From: Duganella margarita
Lineage (GTDB): Bacteria; Pseudomonadota; Gammaproteobacteria; Burkholderiales; Burkholderiaceae_D
Direction of reading: 5' to 3'
Assembly: GCF_009857535.1 (NCBI RefSeq)
Contig: NZ_WWCS01000021.1
Coordinates: 20,209-84,208, forward strand
Length of the DNA stretch: 64,000 nucleotides
Positions 45,671 to 54,825 of the stretch are shown here, piece after piece (within the stretch, counting starts at the first letter, position 1; every line of letters starts with the position of its first letter). The notes beneath the pieces are model-generated. The model was given only the letters and a program-made list of their open reading frames with translations. It ran no database searches and was not told the DNA's origin. Position numbers and translations under genes: made by a program.

Positions 45671-46513
45671 GTGTCCCGTTTAGCCGTTTTGCCGCAATAC
45701 CTGCTTCCCAAGGGAGCGCTGACTAATTTCGCCGGCCGCGTCGCCGGGGCGAAGGGTGGCGCGTACACAACCCGTCTGATCCGCTGGTTTGTCGGCAAAT
45801 ACAACGTCAACATGAGCGAAGCGGCCAATCCAGATATCGCCAGCTACAAGACGTTCAACGAGTTCTTCACCCGCGCGCTGCGCCCGGACGCCCGCCCACT
45901 GGCCGAGGCAGCCTACGTGTGCCCGGTAGATGGCCGCATCAGCCAGTTTGGCGATATCGAGGACGACCAGATTTTCCAGGCCAAGGGCCACAAGTTCAGC
46001 ACCACCGCGCTGGTCGGCGGCGACGCCCAACTGGCTGCGCAGTTCCAGCACGGCAGCTTCGCCAATCTGTATCTGAGCCCGCGCGACTACCACCGCATCC
46101 ACATGCCGCTCGACGGCAAGCTGACCCGCATGATCTACGTGCCGGGCGAACTGTTCTCGGTCAACCCGACCACCGCGCGCGGCATTCCCGGTCTGTTCGC
46201 CCGCAACGAGCGCGTGGTGTGCGTGTTCGACACCGCCCACGGCCCATTCGTGATGACGCTGGTTGGCGCCACCATCGTCGGCAGCATGGCCACCGTCTGG
46301 CACGGCGTGATCAATCCGCCACGTTTGCCGCAGGTGACCGAGTGGAAATACGACGACCAGAACATCGTGCTGAAAAAAGGCGATGAACTGGGCCGCTTCC
46401 TGCTCGGCTCCACCGTGGTGATGCTGTTCCAGAAGGACGTGCTGAAGTTCAACCCCGCGTGGCAGCCGGCAGGTCCGGTGCAGCTGGGTGAAGAGATGGC
46501 GCAGCTGAAGTAA
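45671..46513 (+). CDS. psd: phosphatidylserine decarboxylase proenzyme
   Basis: 280 residues from GTG 45671; family N-termini begin with the same RLAVLPQYLLPK segment, and the upstream ATG sits in the promoter. The self-cleavage motif LGST lies at 245-248, where Ser247 becomes the pyruvoyl group. Other landmarks are FTRAL(R)PDARP and YHRIHMPLDG. It makes phosphatidylethanolamine at the inner membrane. It ends directly against the converging LysR gene. Confidence 0.96.
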   Translation: MSRLAVLPQYLLPKGALTNFAGRVAGAKGGAYTTRLIRWFVGKYNVNMSEAANPDIASYKTFNEFFTRALRPDARPLAEAAYVCPVDGRISQFGDIEDDQIFQAKGHKFSTTALVGGDAQLAAQFQHGSFANLYLSPRDYHRIHMPLDGKLTRMIYVPGELFSVNPTTARGIPGLFARNERVVCVFDTAHGPFVMTLVGATIVGSMATVWHGVINPPRLPQVTEWKYDDQNIVLKKGDELGRFLLGSTVVMLFQKDVLKFNPAWQPAGPVQLGEEMAQLK

Positions 46514-47425
46514 TCACACCCCGCTTGGCGCGGCGCTGTCAAAGGCCGCCTGCAACATATCGATGAAGACCCGGGTCTTGGCCGGCATCAGCCGCCGCCC
46601 CGGAAATACTGCCCAGCCCGTCACCTGCGGGAACGCCCACTCCGGCAACACCCGCACCAGCTCCCCGCGCTGCAAGTACGGCCGCGCCACTGCCTCGGTT
46701 GAGGAGCCAATGCCGATGCCGGTGGCGGCCATGCGCACCAGCAGTTCCGGCGAGTTGGCCAGCAGCCGCACCGGCAGGTCGCGCGACCACTCGACTTTGC
46801 CGCGCGTCAGATTCCAGCGAATCAGGCCATTCACGCGCGGCGGCAAACTCAGCAGATCATGCTTGTATAGGTCATCGGGATGCTCCGGCAGGCCGCGCAG
46901 ATTGGTGTAGCGCGGGGAGGCGTACAACGCCCACGAGCTGAAGGTGATGCGGCGCGCCGCTAGCGAGGCGTCATCCGGCAGCGTACCCATGCGGATAGCC
47001 ACGTCAAATCCTTCCGCCACCAGGTCGACCCGGCGCGGCGACAAATCCAGCTCCAGCGAAATGGCCGGGTAGCGGTCCATAAACTGGGCCAGCACCGCCC
47101 CCACCGCCACGTTGGCGAAGTCGGCCGGCATCGACACCCGCAGCAAACCACTCGGCGCCACCTGCCGGTGCTGCGCCAGCGCGCCGGCCGCTTCGGTCTC
47201 GTCGGCCACTTTTTGCGCGTGCTCCAGCAGGCTGGCGCCGAATTCGGTCAGCACCAGCTTGCGCGTGGTGCGCTGGAGTAGCCGTTCGCCAAGTTTGCCT
47301 TCCAGTAGCGTGATGCGGCGCGATACCGTCGATTTCGGCAGCTGTACGCGCTCCGCAGCCAGGCTGAAGCTGCCGCATTCCACAATACGAGCAAACAGCA
47401 ACAAGTCGCCAGGGTCGATTTCCAT
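46514..47425 (-). CDS. LysR-type regulator divergent from azoR
   Basis: 303 residues. The winged helix has CGSFSLAAERVQLPKSTVSRRI; the effector domain has ASLLEHAQKVADETEAAG and a late YASPRY stretch, the style of the AaeR/DsdC-like (CrgA) branch. It is divergently transcribed from the azoreductase-pirin operon across 117 bases, so it most likely controls that operon in response to an electrophile or quinone. Confidence 0.93.
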   Translation of the reverse strand: MEIDPGDLLLFARIVECGSFSLAAERVQLPKSTVSRRITLLEGKLGERLLQRTTRKLVLTEFGASLLEHAQKVADETEAAGALAQHRQVAPSGLLRVSMPADFANVAVGAVLAQFMDRYPAISLELDLSPRRVDLVAEGFDVAIRMGTLPDDASLAARRITFSSWALYASPRYTNLRGLPEHPDDLYKHDLLSLPPRVNGLIRWNLTRGKVEWSRDLPVRLLANSPELLVRMAATGIGIGSSTEAVARPYLQRGELVRVLPEWAFPQVTGWAVFPGRRLMPAKTRVFIDMLQAAFDSAAPSGV

Positions 47426-47441
47426 AGGATTGTTCCATCAG

Positions 47442-47458
47442 TGGATGAATGTTATCCA
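47442..47458. promoter_or_regulatory. candidate LysR operator between LysR gene and azoR
   Basis: TGGAT (47442-47446) and ATCCA (47454-47458) flank 7 bases in the divergent promoter region, fitting the interrupted-dyad plan of LysR sites (T-N11-A). Further GGAT/ATCC half-sites occur nearby. Assignment is by position. Confidence 0.35.
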
Positions 47459-47542
47459 TTTTAACGGCTTCCGGATGGAATTTGAAACGGTTAAAGTTAC
47501 TCCATCGACGCAGCACTCAACCAAACATCAAGGAGCAACACC

Positions 47543-48142
47543 ATGAACATCCTGCAAATCAACTCCAGCGCCCGCAGCACCGGTTCCGAATCCACCCGTC
47601 TGGCTGATGCACTGGTCGCCAAACTCAGCGCCGCCAACCCAGGCGCAACCGTCACCCGCCGCGATCTGGCCTCGCAGCCTCATCCCGTGCTGGACGAAGT
47701 CGCCTTGCAAGCCCTGTTCACCCCGGCCGACCAGCGCAACGCCGACCAGGCCGCCCGCGTGGCGCTGGACGACGCCCTGATCGCCCAGGCACAAGCAGCA
47801 GACGTAATCGTCATCGGTGCACCGACCTACAACTTCGGCATCACCGCGCAATTGAAAACCTGGTTCGACGCGATTGCCCGCGCCGGCGTGACCTTCAAAT
47901 ACGGCCCAACCGGCCCAGTCGGCCTGCTGACCGGTAAAAAAGTCTACGTCGCCCTGTCGCGTGGCGGCATCCACCGCGACGGCCCGACCGACACCCAGCT
48001 GGCACACCTGAAAATGTTCCTGAGCTTCGTGGGCCTGACCGATGTGCAGTACGTATTCGCCGAAGGTCTGGGCATGGGTCCGGAAGCTGTGGCCAAAGCA
48101 CAAGCCCAGGCAGACGCAGAAATCAACGCCATCCTGGCCTAA
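47543..48142 (+). CDS. azoR: FMN-dependent NADH-azoreductase
   Basis: 199 residues. Flavodoxin-like fold with the FMN-binding SSARSTGSES loop near the N-terminus, the APTYNFGITAQLKTWFD segment and the SRGGIH segment, all characteristic of AzoR. It reduces azo dyes and quinones with NADH via FMN and protects from electrophiles. AAGGAG precedes ATG 47543. The pirin gene follows 24 bases later. Confidence 0.95.
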   Translation: MNILQINSSARSTGSESTRLADALVAKLSAANPGATVTRRDLASQPHPVLDEVALQALFTPADQRNADQAARVALDDALIAQAQAADVIVIGAPTYNFGITAQLKTWFDAIARAGVTFKYGPTGPVGLLTGKKVYVALSRGGIHRDGPTDTQLAHLKMFLSFVGLTDVQYVFAEGLGMGPEAVAKAQAQADAEINAILA

Positions 48143-48166
48143 ACAGTATTCACAATGGAGAACGCC

Positions 48167-49048
48167 ATGACTGATCAAGTAACGCATCACGTAACTGCCG
48201 CACGCAGTGTTGAACGCATCATCCAGGGCCAGGCCGTCATGGACGGCGCGGGCGTGAAGATCAACCGTGTGCTGACTCAAACCCTGCAGCGCCGCCTCGA
48301 CCCGTTCCTGATGCTGGACAACTTTGGCAGCGACAAAGCCAACGATTACATCGCCGGTTTCCCTAGCCATCCGCACCGCGGCTTTGAAACCGTCACGTAT
48401 ATGATAGAAGGCCGCATGCGCCACAAAGACAGCGCCGGCAACGAAGGCCTGCTGACCAACGGCGGCGTGCAGTGGATGACCGCCGGCCGCGGCGTGATCC
48501 ACTCCGAAATGCCGGAGCAGGAAGACGGCGTGATGGAAGGCTTCCAGCTGTGGCTGAACTTGCCTGCGAAGGACAAGATGCGCGCACCGTGGTATCGCGA
48601 TTTCAACGGCGCCGAGGTGCCGGTGTTTGAAACGGCCGCAGGCGCCAAGGTCAAGGTGATTGCCGGCCGCAGCCATGGCGTGGACGGCGCGGTGCAACGC
48701 GAAGTCACCGAGCCGCTGTACATCGACGTCGACCTGCCGGCCGGCGCCACGTTCGAGCAGCAGCTGCCGGAAGGCCATAACGCCTTCGTCTTCACCTACC
48801 GTGGTTCGGTGACGATCGACGGCAAGGCGGTGGCGACCGGTCGCATGGCGATCCTGGCCAACACCAAGGGCACCGACGGCGTGACCATCACCGCCAGCGA
48901 GGCCAGCCGCTTCATCCTGATCGCCGGCCAGCCGCTGAACGAGCCGATCGCGCAATACGGCCCGTTCGTGATGAATACGCAAGCCGAGCTGCACGCCGCC
49001 GTGGACGATTTCCGCGCCGGCAAACTGGGCGAAGAAGCCCAGGCGTAA
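48167..49048 (+). CDS. pirin family protein (azoR operon)
   Basis: 293 residues from ATG 48167, preceded by GGAG; an in-frame ATG at 48155 is less well placed. The cupin metal site is visible as HPHRGFETVTYM plus HSEMPEQ. It is co-transcribed with the azoreductase, a common pairing under LysR control, and suggests a quinone or flavonoid-related role. It is only distantly similar to the pirin at 5615-6496. Confidence 0.93.
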   Translation: MTDQVTHHVTAARSVERIIQGQAVMDGAGVKINRVLTQTLQRRLDPFLMLDNFGSDKANDYIAGFPSHPHRGFETVTYMIEGRMRHKDSAGNEGLLTNGGVQWMTAGRGVIHSEMPEQEDGVMEGFQLWLNLPAKDKMRAPWYRDFNGAEVPVFETAAGAKVKVIAGRSHGVDGAVQREVTEPLYIDVDLPAGATFEQQLPEGHNAFVFTYRGSVTIDGKAVATGRMAILANTKGTDGVTITASEASRFILIAGQPLNEPIAQYGPFVMNTQAELHAAVDDFRAGKLGEEAQA

Positions 49049-49057
49049 CAGTTACCA

Positions 49058-49092
49058 CAGTCACCAGGCGCGGCCACCCGCGCCTGGGACTG
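49058..49092 (+). terminator. terminator-like hairpin after azoR-pirin operon
   Basis: CCAGGCGCG (49064-49072) and CGCGCCTGG (49079-49087) form a 9-bp GC-rich stem with a 6-base loop, extended by CAGT/ACTG. It begins 10 bases after the pirin stop. There is no direct T-run, so termination may be rho-assisted. The gap up to 49176 shows nothing else. Confidence 0.55.
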
Positions 49093-49176
49093 CCGAATTC
49101 GATCTCCCTAGTTTGACCTGGCCTGTCCCGGCCTTTTCAGATTCCAAGCATCGATGACAGCACCTGTTTGATATTA

Positions 49177-49593
49177 TTAAAATCTAAAACAGTGAGCCTG
49201 TTGTCCATCGCTTCGCATAAACGGCACGGTTAATAGTACAGAGGTCTCTCGCTGGCAATCCAATAGCATTTTTCTGCTTTCCTCCACCCCTTCTTCAATG
49301 AAGTCTCTTTTCCAAGCTCTGGCAAGCGCAACCGAAAGCGCTGTATTGGGCGCTGGATTTATCATCACTATTCTTCTAGCCGTCGAGACCTCATCGTCAA
49401 GCTGTGTATGCAATATGCCCGGCATTTTCTTTTGGGCCGAACGAACAAGAGATGCACCATCAGATGCCATAAATTGGTAGCTGGTATCGAGGTAGGTGTT
49501 GCTTATCTTCGATCCCTGAGCATGGCTTAATGATGCTACAAGCACAGAGCATGCAAAAAATATGCGTCGATTAATTTTAGCTCGATGGACCAT
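49177..49593 (-). CDS. small exported protein, unknown
   Basis: 138 residues from ATG 49593, with AGGAG upstream. Signal peptide ends near SHA-Q. The mature part has STARRIVMINPAPNTALSVALARAWKRDF and two cysteines (DCQRE, AHCFRF near the end). No family recognised. Base composition is lower in GC than the flanking core genes. With the next small gene it forms a two-gene minus-strand set at the left edge of an accessory island. Confidence 0.65.
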   Translation of the reverse strand: MVHRAKINRRIFFACSVLVASLSHAQGSKISNTYLDTSYQFMASDGASLVRSAQKKMPGILHTQLDDEVSTARRIVMINPAPNTALSVALARAWKRDFIEEGVEESRKMLLDCQRETSVLLTVPFMRSDGQQAHCFRF

Positions 49594-49627
49594 ACCTGCT
49601 CCTGACAACACCGTCTATCTCTTTCGC

Positions 49628-49867
49628 TCAGTTTTTCGAAGGCTGCCGAGCTATCCTTAACTGCTCTGGCTCAAGATCCGGGTGGGCTTTATGAATCGGG
49701 ACCATCAGGTTGATATACATCTCTGCCATGATTTTTGCCGCTTCCTCCCGATATTTTAAAAATTCGGCTTCGGGACAGTTATTCAATACGACGCGGATAG
49801 AGGTATTGAATTTTTCACTCGCCACATCGAGGAGGGCCAACACTTCTCGGGCAACGTCTTTTTCCAT
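49628..49867 (-). CDS. small helical protein, unknown
   Basis: 79 residues, helical, no signal peptide: a VAREVLALLDVASEKFN helix and a KYREEAAKIMAEMYINLM helix. ATG 49867 follows AAGGAAA. It lies 34 bases upstream of the exported-protein gene on the same strand. GC content is low for this genome. Function unknown. Confidence 0.6.
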   Translation of the reverse strand: MEKDVAREVLALLDVASEKFNTSIRVVLNNCPEAEFLKYREEAAKIMAEMYINLMVPIHKAHPDLEPEQLRIARQPSKN

Positions 49868-50008
49868 AAATATTTCCTTTATTTCGGCGCCAGCCCCGTT
49901 ACAGAGAACTCTTCGTCAACGGTTTCCTTGCAGTAGCGGGTTACAATCAGATTATTGACAGGATAACACTGTTGCGAAGACCTTTTCTCACCCTGCTAAA
50001 ATGCCGCC

Positions 50009-50476
50009 ATGATCCCCATTCTGATGACATGGCTGCGCCGCCTGAGCCACCTGCTCGGCTTCGAAACGGCCGACTCCTTCCCGCCCGGCCACCCGTACGA
50101 ACGCACACGCTGGAACGGCGCTTATTTCGACATCGCCTCCGACGTCAAGCCCGACCAGATCGAAAACCGCCTGTGCGAAGCGATCAGCAACACGCCGCTG
50201 GTGTTCGGCTACATCACCAATCCGACGCCGCGCATGCAGCGCGCGCTGCTGGCGGTGCTGGAAGAGCGCATGCGCAACAATCGCGGCCGTGCCAGCGAAC
50301 TGGCCGCGCTGCTAGTCACCACCTACGACGAAAACTCGCTCATCACCGAAGTCATCCCCGGCCTGCGTGACGCCATCATCGCCACCCGCCACGAAGACAT
50401 GGGCGCCCGTGCGCGCGCCGTCATGGCCTTCCTCAGCTCAACCCAATCGCCGTTCGACGTGATCGACATGCACTAG
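50009..50476 (+). CDS. unknown cytoplasmic protein
   Basis: 155 residues. Landmarks: TWLRRLSHLLGFETAD near the N-terminus, then NTPLVFGYITNPTPRMQRALLAVLEERM and a DAIIATRHEDMGARARAVMAFL helix near the end. No signal peptide, no known motif. A second ATG lies five codons later. GC content is normal for the genome, unlike the two small genes to its left. The stop overlaps the converging small beta protein gene by 4 bases. Confidence 0.65.
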   Translation: MIPILMTWLRRLSHLLGFETADSFPPGHPYERTRWNGAYFDIASDVKPDQIENRLCEAISNTPLVFGYITNPTPRMQRALLAVLEERMRNNRGRASELAALLVTTYDENSLITEVIPGLRDAIIATRHEDMGARARAVMAFLSSTQSPFDVIDMH

Positions 50477-50766
50477 CCGGACACGGCCATCGTCAGCACG
50501 CTGTTGGACAAAGTCAGCACCGCCGTGCACTCGGCCGGAATCGCCACATTCTGGCTGTGACAGGAATAAAAGTCGGTCACGCCCACGCGAATGTGGTCGA
50601 TCGCGGCGCTGACGCCGTTGCTGATGGTGTACGCGCCCAGTACCAGATCCGGCGCAGTGACGAATTTCAGCGTCACGTCGTGGCCGGTATTGTTAAGAAA
50701 CACCGTCTTGGACGGCTTGACGGTCTTGCGTGATGGGGTCTCCGTGAAGCAAATATTCATGGTCAT
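50473..50766 (-). CDS. small beta-strand protein, unknown
   Basis: 97 residues from ATG 50766 (ATGA overlap with the DUF1906 stop). Alternating hydrophobic strands (KTVFLNNTGHDVTLKFV, AIDHIRVGVTDFYS, ECTAVLTLSNSVLTMAV) suggest a beta-sandwich of secreted or cytoplasmic type; there is no signal peptide. It resembles in size and strand rhythm the DP-EP-like protein at 54822-55196 but without clear sequence identity. It is translationally coupled to the DUF1906 gene. Confidence 0.65.
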   Translation of the reverse strand: MTMNICFTETPSRKTVKPSKTVFLNNTGHDVTLKFVTAPDLVLGAYTISNGVSAAIDHIRVGVTDFYSCHSQNVAIPAECTAVLTLSNSVLTMAVSG

Positions 50767-51386
50767 AACACCCGGAACAGGCCAGCCGGACGCTCTGCGT
50801 GGTTGCACGCCATGCCCACGCTGATGCGCTGGCCGTCATCCACCGGCAGCGTCGCGCCGTCCAGCTGCTTCAGGCTGTAGCCGGCGTAGTCAACTGCCTC
50901 GTCCGCCAGCCAGCTGAGTGTCGCCAGCCCGCCCGCCATCATCGCCGCACAACAGGCGGCGGAACCATACACGCCGACCTGATATTGGCGCTCGGCCGCC
51001 GAGGCCGCGTCGAACGCCTGGTTCACGCCTTCAAAATACCGGGTGACCGGGCCGGTGATTTCGGCCGTGTCCGGATCGAAGTTGACCGCGAAATACACGG
51101 CCGAGCCGGACGGCTGGGTAATCACCGACTGCGCCATCAAATAGGCGGCCGCGCCGTCGGCACACCCTTGCGCCCGGCTGAAATAGCTCAGGTGCGCGTC
51201 CGGCGTTTCCCACACCGCCCCGATCTGGATACCGGCGTCGGTCAGCGCGCGCGCCTCGGCCAACGATAAGCTCTTGCCCGCCTGATGGGTGTAATGGCGG
51301 ATGGCAAAGTCGATCCCCTGTTGCTTGATTGCTATCGCGTATTGCGTCAGTTCGAAAGGGGCTTTCACGCCGGTTAAAACAGTCAT
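50763..51386 (-). CDS. DUF1906 (Rv2525c-like glycoside-hydrolase-like) protein
   Basis: 207 residues from ATG 51386, after GGAGAG. Marks of the Rv2525c-like TIM-barrel: GIDFAIRHYTHQAGKSLS, AGIQIGAVWE, AVYFAVNFDPD, QYQVGVYGS and WLADEAVDYAGYSLKQ. DUF1906 is related to GH25 lysozymes and is thought to act on peptidoglycan, though activity is not established. No signal peptide is seen. It is divergent from the STAND regulator across 169 bases and starts a two-gene operon. Confidence 0.85.
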   Translation of the reverse strand: MTVLTGVKAPFELTQYAIAIKQQGIDFAIRHYTHQAGKSLSLAEARALTDAGIQIGAVWETPDAHLSYFSRAQGCADGAAAYLMAQSVITQPSGSAVYFAVNFDPDTAEITGPVTRYFEGVNQAFDAASAAERQYQVGVYGSAACCAAMMAGGLATLSWLADEAVDYAGYSLKQLDGATLPVDDGQRISVGMACNHAERPAGLFRVL

Positions 51387-51555
51387 GGACTCTCCATTGG
51401 CATCTAAAACTTCTGTAACTATTTCTTTCGAGATAATGTTAATATCTAGATGTAATGACTTTAGGCAACTTACCAGGAAATGGCCTTCTGAAAACCTTCC
51501 GGGCGCCAAGTCATTGATTTCAAAAGCGTTATTCGAGAGCAAAGAAGGTTGGATT

Positions 51556-54500
51556 GTGAACCACAAGAGTTTCCGTTTTGGCGAATGGCGGGTTGATCCT
51601 GCCACGAATACGCTCAGTTGCGGTGTGTTAAACCGGCAACTGGAACCGCGCGCGATGGATGTGCTGTTGTACTTATGCCGCCATCCGCATGTGGTCGTTT
51701 CGGCCGAAACGCTGCTGGATGCGTGCTGGGGCAACGTCTCGCCGAGCGACAACGCCATCCATAAAATCATCACCCAGTTGCGCCGCGCGCTGGACGATTC
51801 CGCCGCCGAACCGCGTTACATCGAAACCATCCGCAAGCGCGGCTACCGCCTGCTGGCCGAACTCAGCTACGACGATGAAGTCAGCCAGGGCAGCTGGCTG
51901 CACGCCTCGCCGTTCCGCGGCCTGGAAGCATTTGAAGAACAACATGCGGCCATCTTCTTCGGCCGCAAACTCAGCGTCGACCAGCTGGTGCAAGTGGTGG
52001 TGGCGCAAGCCCAGGCCGCCTGCGCGATGGTGCTGGTGCTGGGACCGTCCGGCGCCGGCAAGACGTCGCTGGTGCAGGCCGGGCTGATTCCGGCGCTAAA
52101 GGCCGGCGCCGCACCGGCCGAGTCCGGCATTGCCATCAGCAGCCACGTGCAGCTCGATTGCGCCGACATGGGCCAGTCCGGCCTGCTGGAAACTTTGGCC
52201 AGCGTGCTGCTGGATGCCGAAATCGGCGAGCGGCTGCTGTTTGAAAACACCAGCGCCGCCGCCCTCGCCCAGCGCCTGGCCAACGATTTGCCGGGGCTAA
52301 TCGAGCAATTGCAGGCACGCCTGCCGGCAATCCAGCTGCTGCTGTTTATCGACCGCTTTGAAGCCGTGTTCCGGTTGCCGCATATCAGCGACGCCGACCG
52401 CGCCGTCTTCATCAACGTGCTGGACCAGCTAGCACGCTCGGGCACCATGCAACTGGTGCTGGCCTGCCGCAATGACTTCTATCCGCACCTGGCGTCCTAT
52501 CCGGCGCTGATGAATCTGAAACTGAGCGGCGGCCACTATGACCTGACGCCGCCCGGCAGCGCCGACATCGCCCAGATCGTCCGTCACCCGGCGCAAGTGG
52601 CGCAACTGCGCTACACCGTCGACGACAAGGGCGAGGGTCTGGACGACGTACTGTGCCACGCCGCCCGTTCCGGCCCGGACAGCCTGCCGCTGCTGCAATA
52701 CTGTCTGCAAGAGCTGTACCGTCAGCGTACGCCAGATGGCGAACTGACGCATGCGGCTTTCCACGCCATGGGCGGTCTGGAAGGCGCGATCGGCGCCCGT
52801 GCCGAGCAGGTGATTTCCGCCTTGGGTGCGGCCCAGATCGCCGCCCTGCCCCATGTGCTGTCGCAACTGGTGCTGGTGGCCGAGGATGAGTCGACCGTCA
52901 GCTCGCGCCGCGTGCCGTGGTCGGCGCTGCGTAACGATGCCGAAAACAAGCTGGTGCAAGCGCTGGTGGACGCCCACCTGTTCGTCAGCGACCTGCAAGG
53001 CGGCGCGCCAACTTTCGGCATCGCCCACGAAGCCCTGCTACGCCGCTGGCCGCGCGTGGTGGAATGGATCGAAGAACATCGCCAGGCACTGCAAATCCGC
53101 AGCCGCATCAGCGCGCAAGCCAACCGCTGGCAGGACAGCGGCCGCAAGCGCGACATGCTGCTACCGTCTGGTACTCAGACCAATCAGGCCCGCCAGTTGC
53201 TAGCCACCAGCAGCTTCGGCCTCACGCCACAAGAGCAAAGCTTCATCCAGTCCTCACTACAAAGCGAGCGGCGTGGCGAACGCTTGCGGATGGCAGTGAT
53301 GATCGTTGTCACCAGCCTGGCTTTATTGGCGGCCGGCCTAGGAATCGCCGCTCGCTCTGCCCAGACTCAAGCAGAAGCGCGCAGCGCAGAAGCTGAGGAT
53401 TTAATGGGATACATGCTGGGGGACTTTGTAGAGAAGCTGCGTCCCATAGGCAAACTCGATTTGCTGGACAGCGTCAGCAATCGCGCACTGAAATATCTTT
53501 CTGATCCGTCGCGCTCTACAGATACCGCCGTTGCCCAAGCTCAGCATGCAAGATCGTTGCAGCTTATTTCAGAAGTGAGGATTTCCCGTTCAGATCCGCT
53601 GGGCGCCAGTGCAGCGCTAAGTGTTGGACGGGGTATTTTGCAACGGCAGTTGCAAACGAGACCAAACGATCTTTCCTTGCTAAAAAGTGCTGGAGAAAAC
53701 GCGTTCTGGCTGGGACAAATTGATTTTGACCAGAAAAACTGGGACAAAGCACAGCTGTATTTCAACGAATACTTAACGTATGCAAACCGCCAAGCTATCG
53801 TTGCGCCGAATGATGTCAACAGCTGGATAGAGCAATCTTATGCACACAACACTCTGGGAACATTAGCCTGGCAGCGCGGTGACATTCGGAGCGCCGCGAA
53901 GGAGTTCGAACTTTCAGTCGAACTCAAGACACGTGCATATGCGGCCACGCCCAAAGATAACCAGCTGGCTGCGGATCTTGCAGATAGCCTGTCCTGGCAG
54001 GCGACTGCTCAAATTCAGTTCGGGCAGCTAACGCATGCCGCATCACTGTACGAGCGGGCGCTGGTTCTCCTGCAGTCGCTTCATCTGAGTCATCCGACAG
54101 ATACGTCCTGGGTTGACCATCTTACTGGTGCGCAGTTACGCCAATCCGAGTTAAAACAAGCGATGGGCGACATGGCCGGCAGCCATCTCGACGCAGAAAG
54201 AGCATTCGCTTTACTGCAAAGTATGGTTGAGAAAGACCCGAGCAACAGCAACTGGCAACGCAAGATGTACATCGCAGAATTACGAGTGTTAGACACCAAC
54301 CAGGATCAAGATCTCACAAAGGCTTTGGTGCACCTGGAAAAGCTGGAGAAAATATTTTCAGATCTCAGCAAACAAGAACCAAAAACAATCAATCGACAAG
54401 TGACTGTTGCGGTGGTTCAGCAAAGGAAAGCCGCGATTCTTACGCAACTAGGCAAGCTTGATTCGGCTGCAGTGGCATTGAAGCCTGCTTTAGACAAGTT

Positions 54501-54825
54501 GAATCAACTGTACCTGACCGCATCCGCCGATATAACCATACGCAAATCACTCATTGACTCATTGCTGCTGAGCGCTGAGCTAAGTTCAATGCAGAGTTTG
54601 CCTGACGCCGTCAAGCCTTGCGAACAGGTTCGCACCTTGCTTCGTCCAGTAGTCAATGGCAGCGCCGATTTTCAACTCCTCGCGCCATGGGTTCAAGCCC
54701 ATCTTTGCTTGAACAAAAGTGAAGAAGTAAATCCGGTTAAAAGGCAGCTCGATGCAATGTCGTACCGAGACCCTGGCTATTTAAGTTACGTTTCCACCCA
54801 CCCACAAAAGAAGGCCACTTTATGA
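51556..54825 (+). CDS. winged-helix regulator with STAND NTPase and TPR domains
   Basis: 1089 residues, GTG 51556 with AAGG upstream; a longer frame exists but runs over the divergent gene's promoter. Residues 1-105: OmpR-type winged helix (FGEWRVDPATNTLS, IRKRGYRLLAELS). Residues about 120-560: nSTAND1 module with the entry FRGLEAFEEQHAAIFFGR, Walker A GPSGAGKTS at 163-171, and Walker B LLLFIDRFEA near 262-272. One membrane helix lies at about 578-600. The rest is TPR-type helices. The layout is that of CadC-like membrane regulators merged with a STAND switch. The 3' half is visibly richer in A/T than the 5' half. ATGA overlap with the next gene. Confidence 0.88.
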   Translation: MNHKSFRFGEWRVDPATNTLSCGVLNRQLEPRAMDVLLYLCRHPHVVVSAETLLDACWGNVSPSDNAIHKIITQLRRALDDSAAEPRYIETIRKRGYRLLAELSYDDEVSQGSWLHASPFRGLEAFEEQHAAIFFGRKLSVDQLVQVVVAQAQAACAMVLVLGPSGAGKTSLVQAGLIPALKAGAAPAESGIAISSHVQLDCADMGQSGLLETLASVLLDAEIGERLLFENTSAAALAQRLANDLPGLIEQLQARLPAIQLLLFIDRFEAVFRLPHISDADRAVFINVLDQLARSGTMQLVLACRNDFYPHLASYPALMNLKLSGGHYDLTPPGSADIAQIVRHPAQVAQLRYTVDDKGEGLDDVLCHAARSGPDSLPLLQYCLQELYRQRTPDGELTHAAFHAMGGLEGAIGARAEQVISALGAAQIAALPHVLSQLVLVAEDESTVSSRRVPWSALRNDAENKLVQALVDAHLFVSDLQGGAPTFGIAHEALLRRWPRVVEWIEEHRQALQIRSRISAQANRWQDSGRKRDMLLPSGTQTNQARQLLATSSFGLTPQEQSFIQSSLQSERRGERLRMAVMIVVTSLALLAAGLGIAARSAQTQAEARSAEAEDLMGYMLGDFVEKLRPIGKLDLLDSVSNRALKYLSDPSRSTDTAVAQAQHARSLQLISEVRISRSDPLGASAALSVGRGILQRQLQTRPNDLSLLKSAGENAFWLGQIDFDQKNWDKAQLYFNEYLTYANRQAIVAPNDVNSWIEQSYAHNTLGTLAWQRGDIRSAAKEFELSVELKTRAYAATPKDNQLAADLADSLSWQATAQIQFGQLTHAASLYERALVLLQSLHLSHPTDTSWVDHLTGAQLRQSELKQAMGDMAGSHLDAERAFALLQSMVEKDPSNSNWQRKMYIAELRVLDTNQDQDLTKALVHLEKLEKIFSDLSKQEPKTINRQVTVAVVQQRKAAILTQLGKLDSAAVALKPALDKLNQLYLTASADITIRKSLIDSLLLSAELSSMQSLPDAVKPCEQVRTLLRPVVNGSADFQLLAPWVQAHLCLNKSEEVNPVKRQLDAMSYRDPGYLSYVSTHPQKKATL

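Noticed and set aside
45638..45671. ATG 45638 as the psd start
   Set aside because: It overlaps a perfect TATAAT box, and family similarity begins after GTG 45671.
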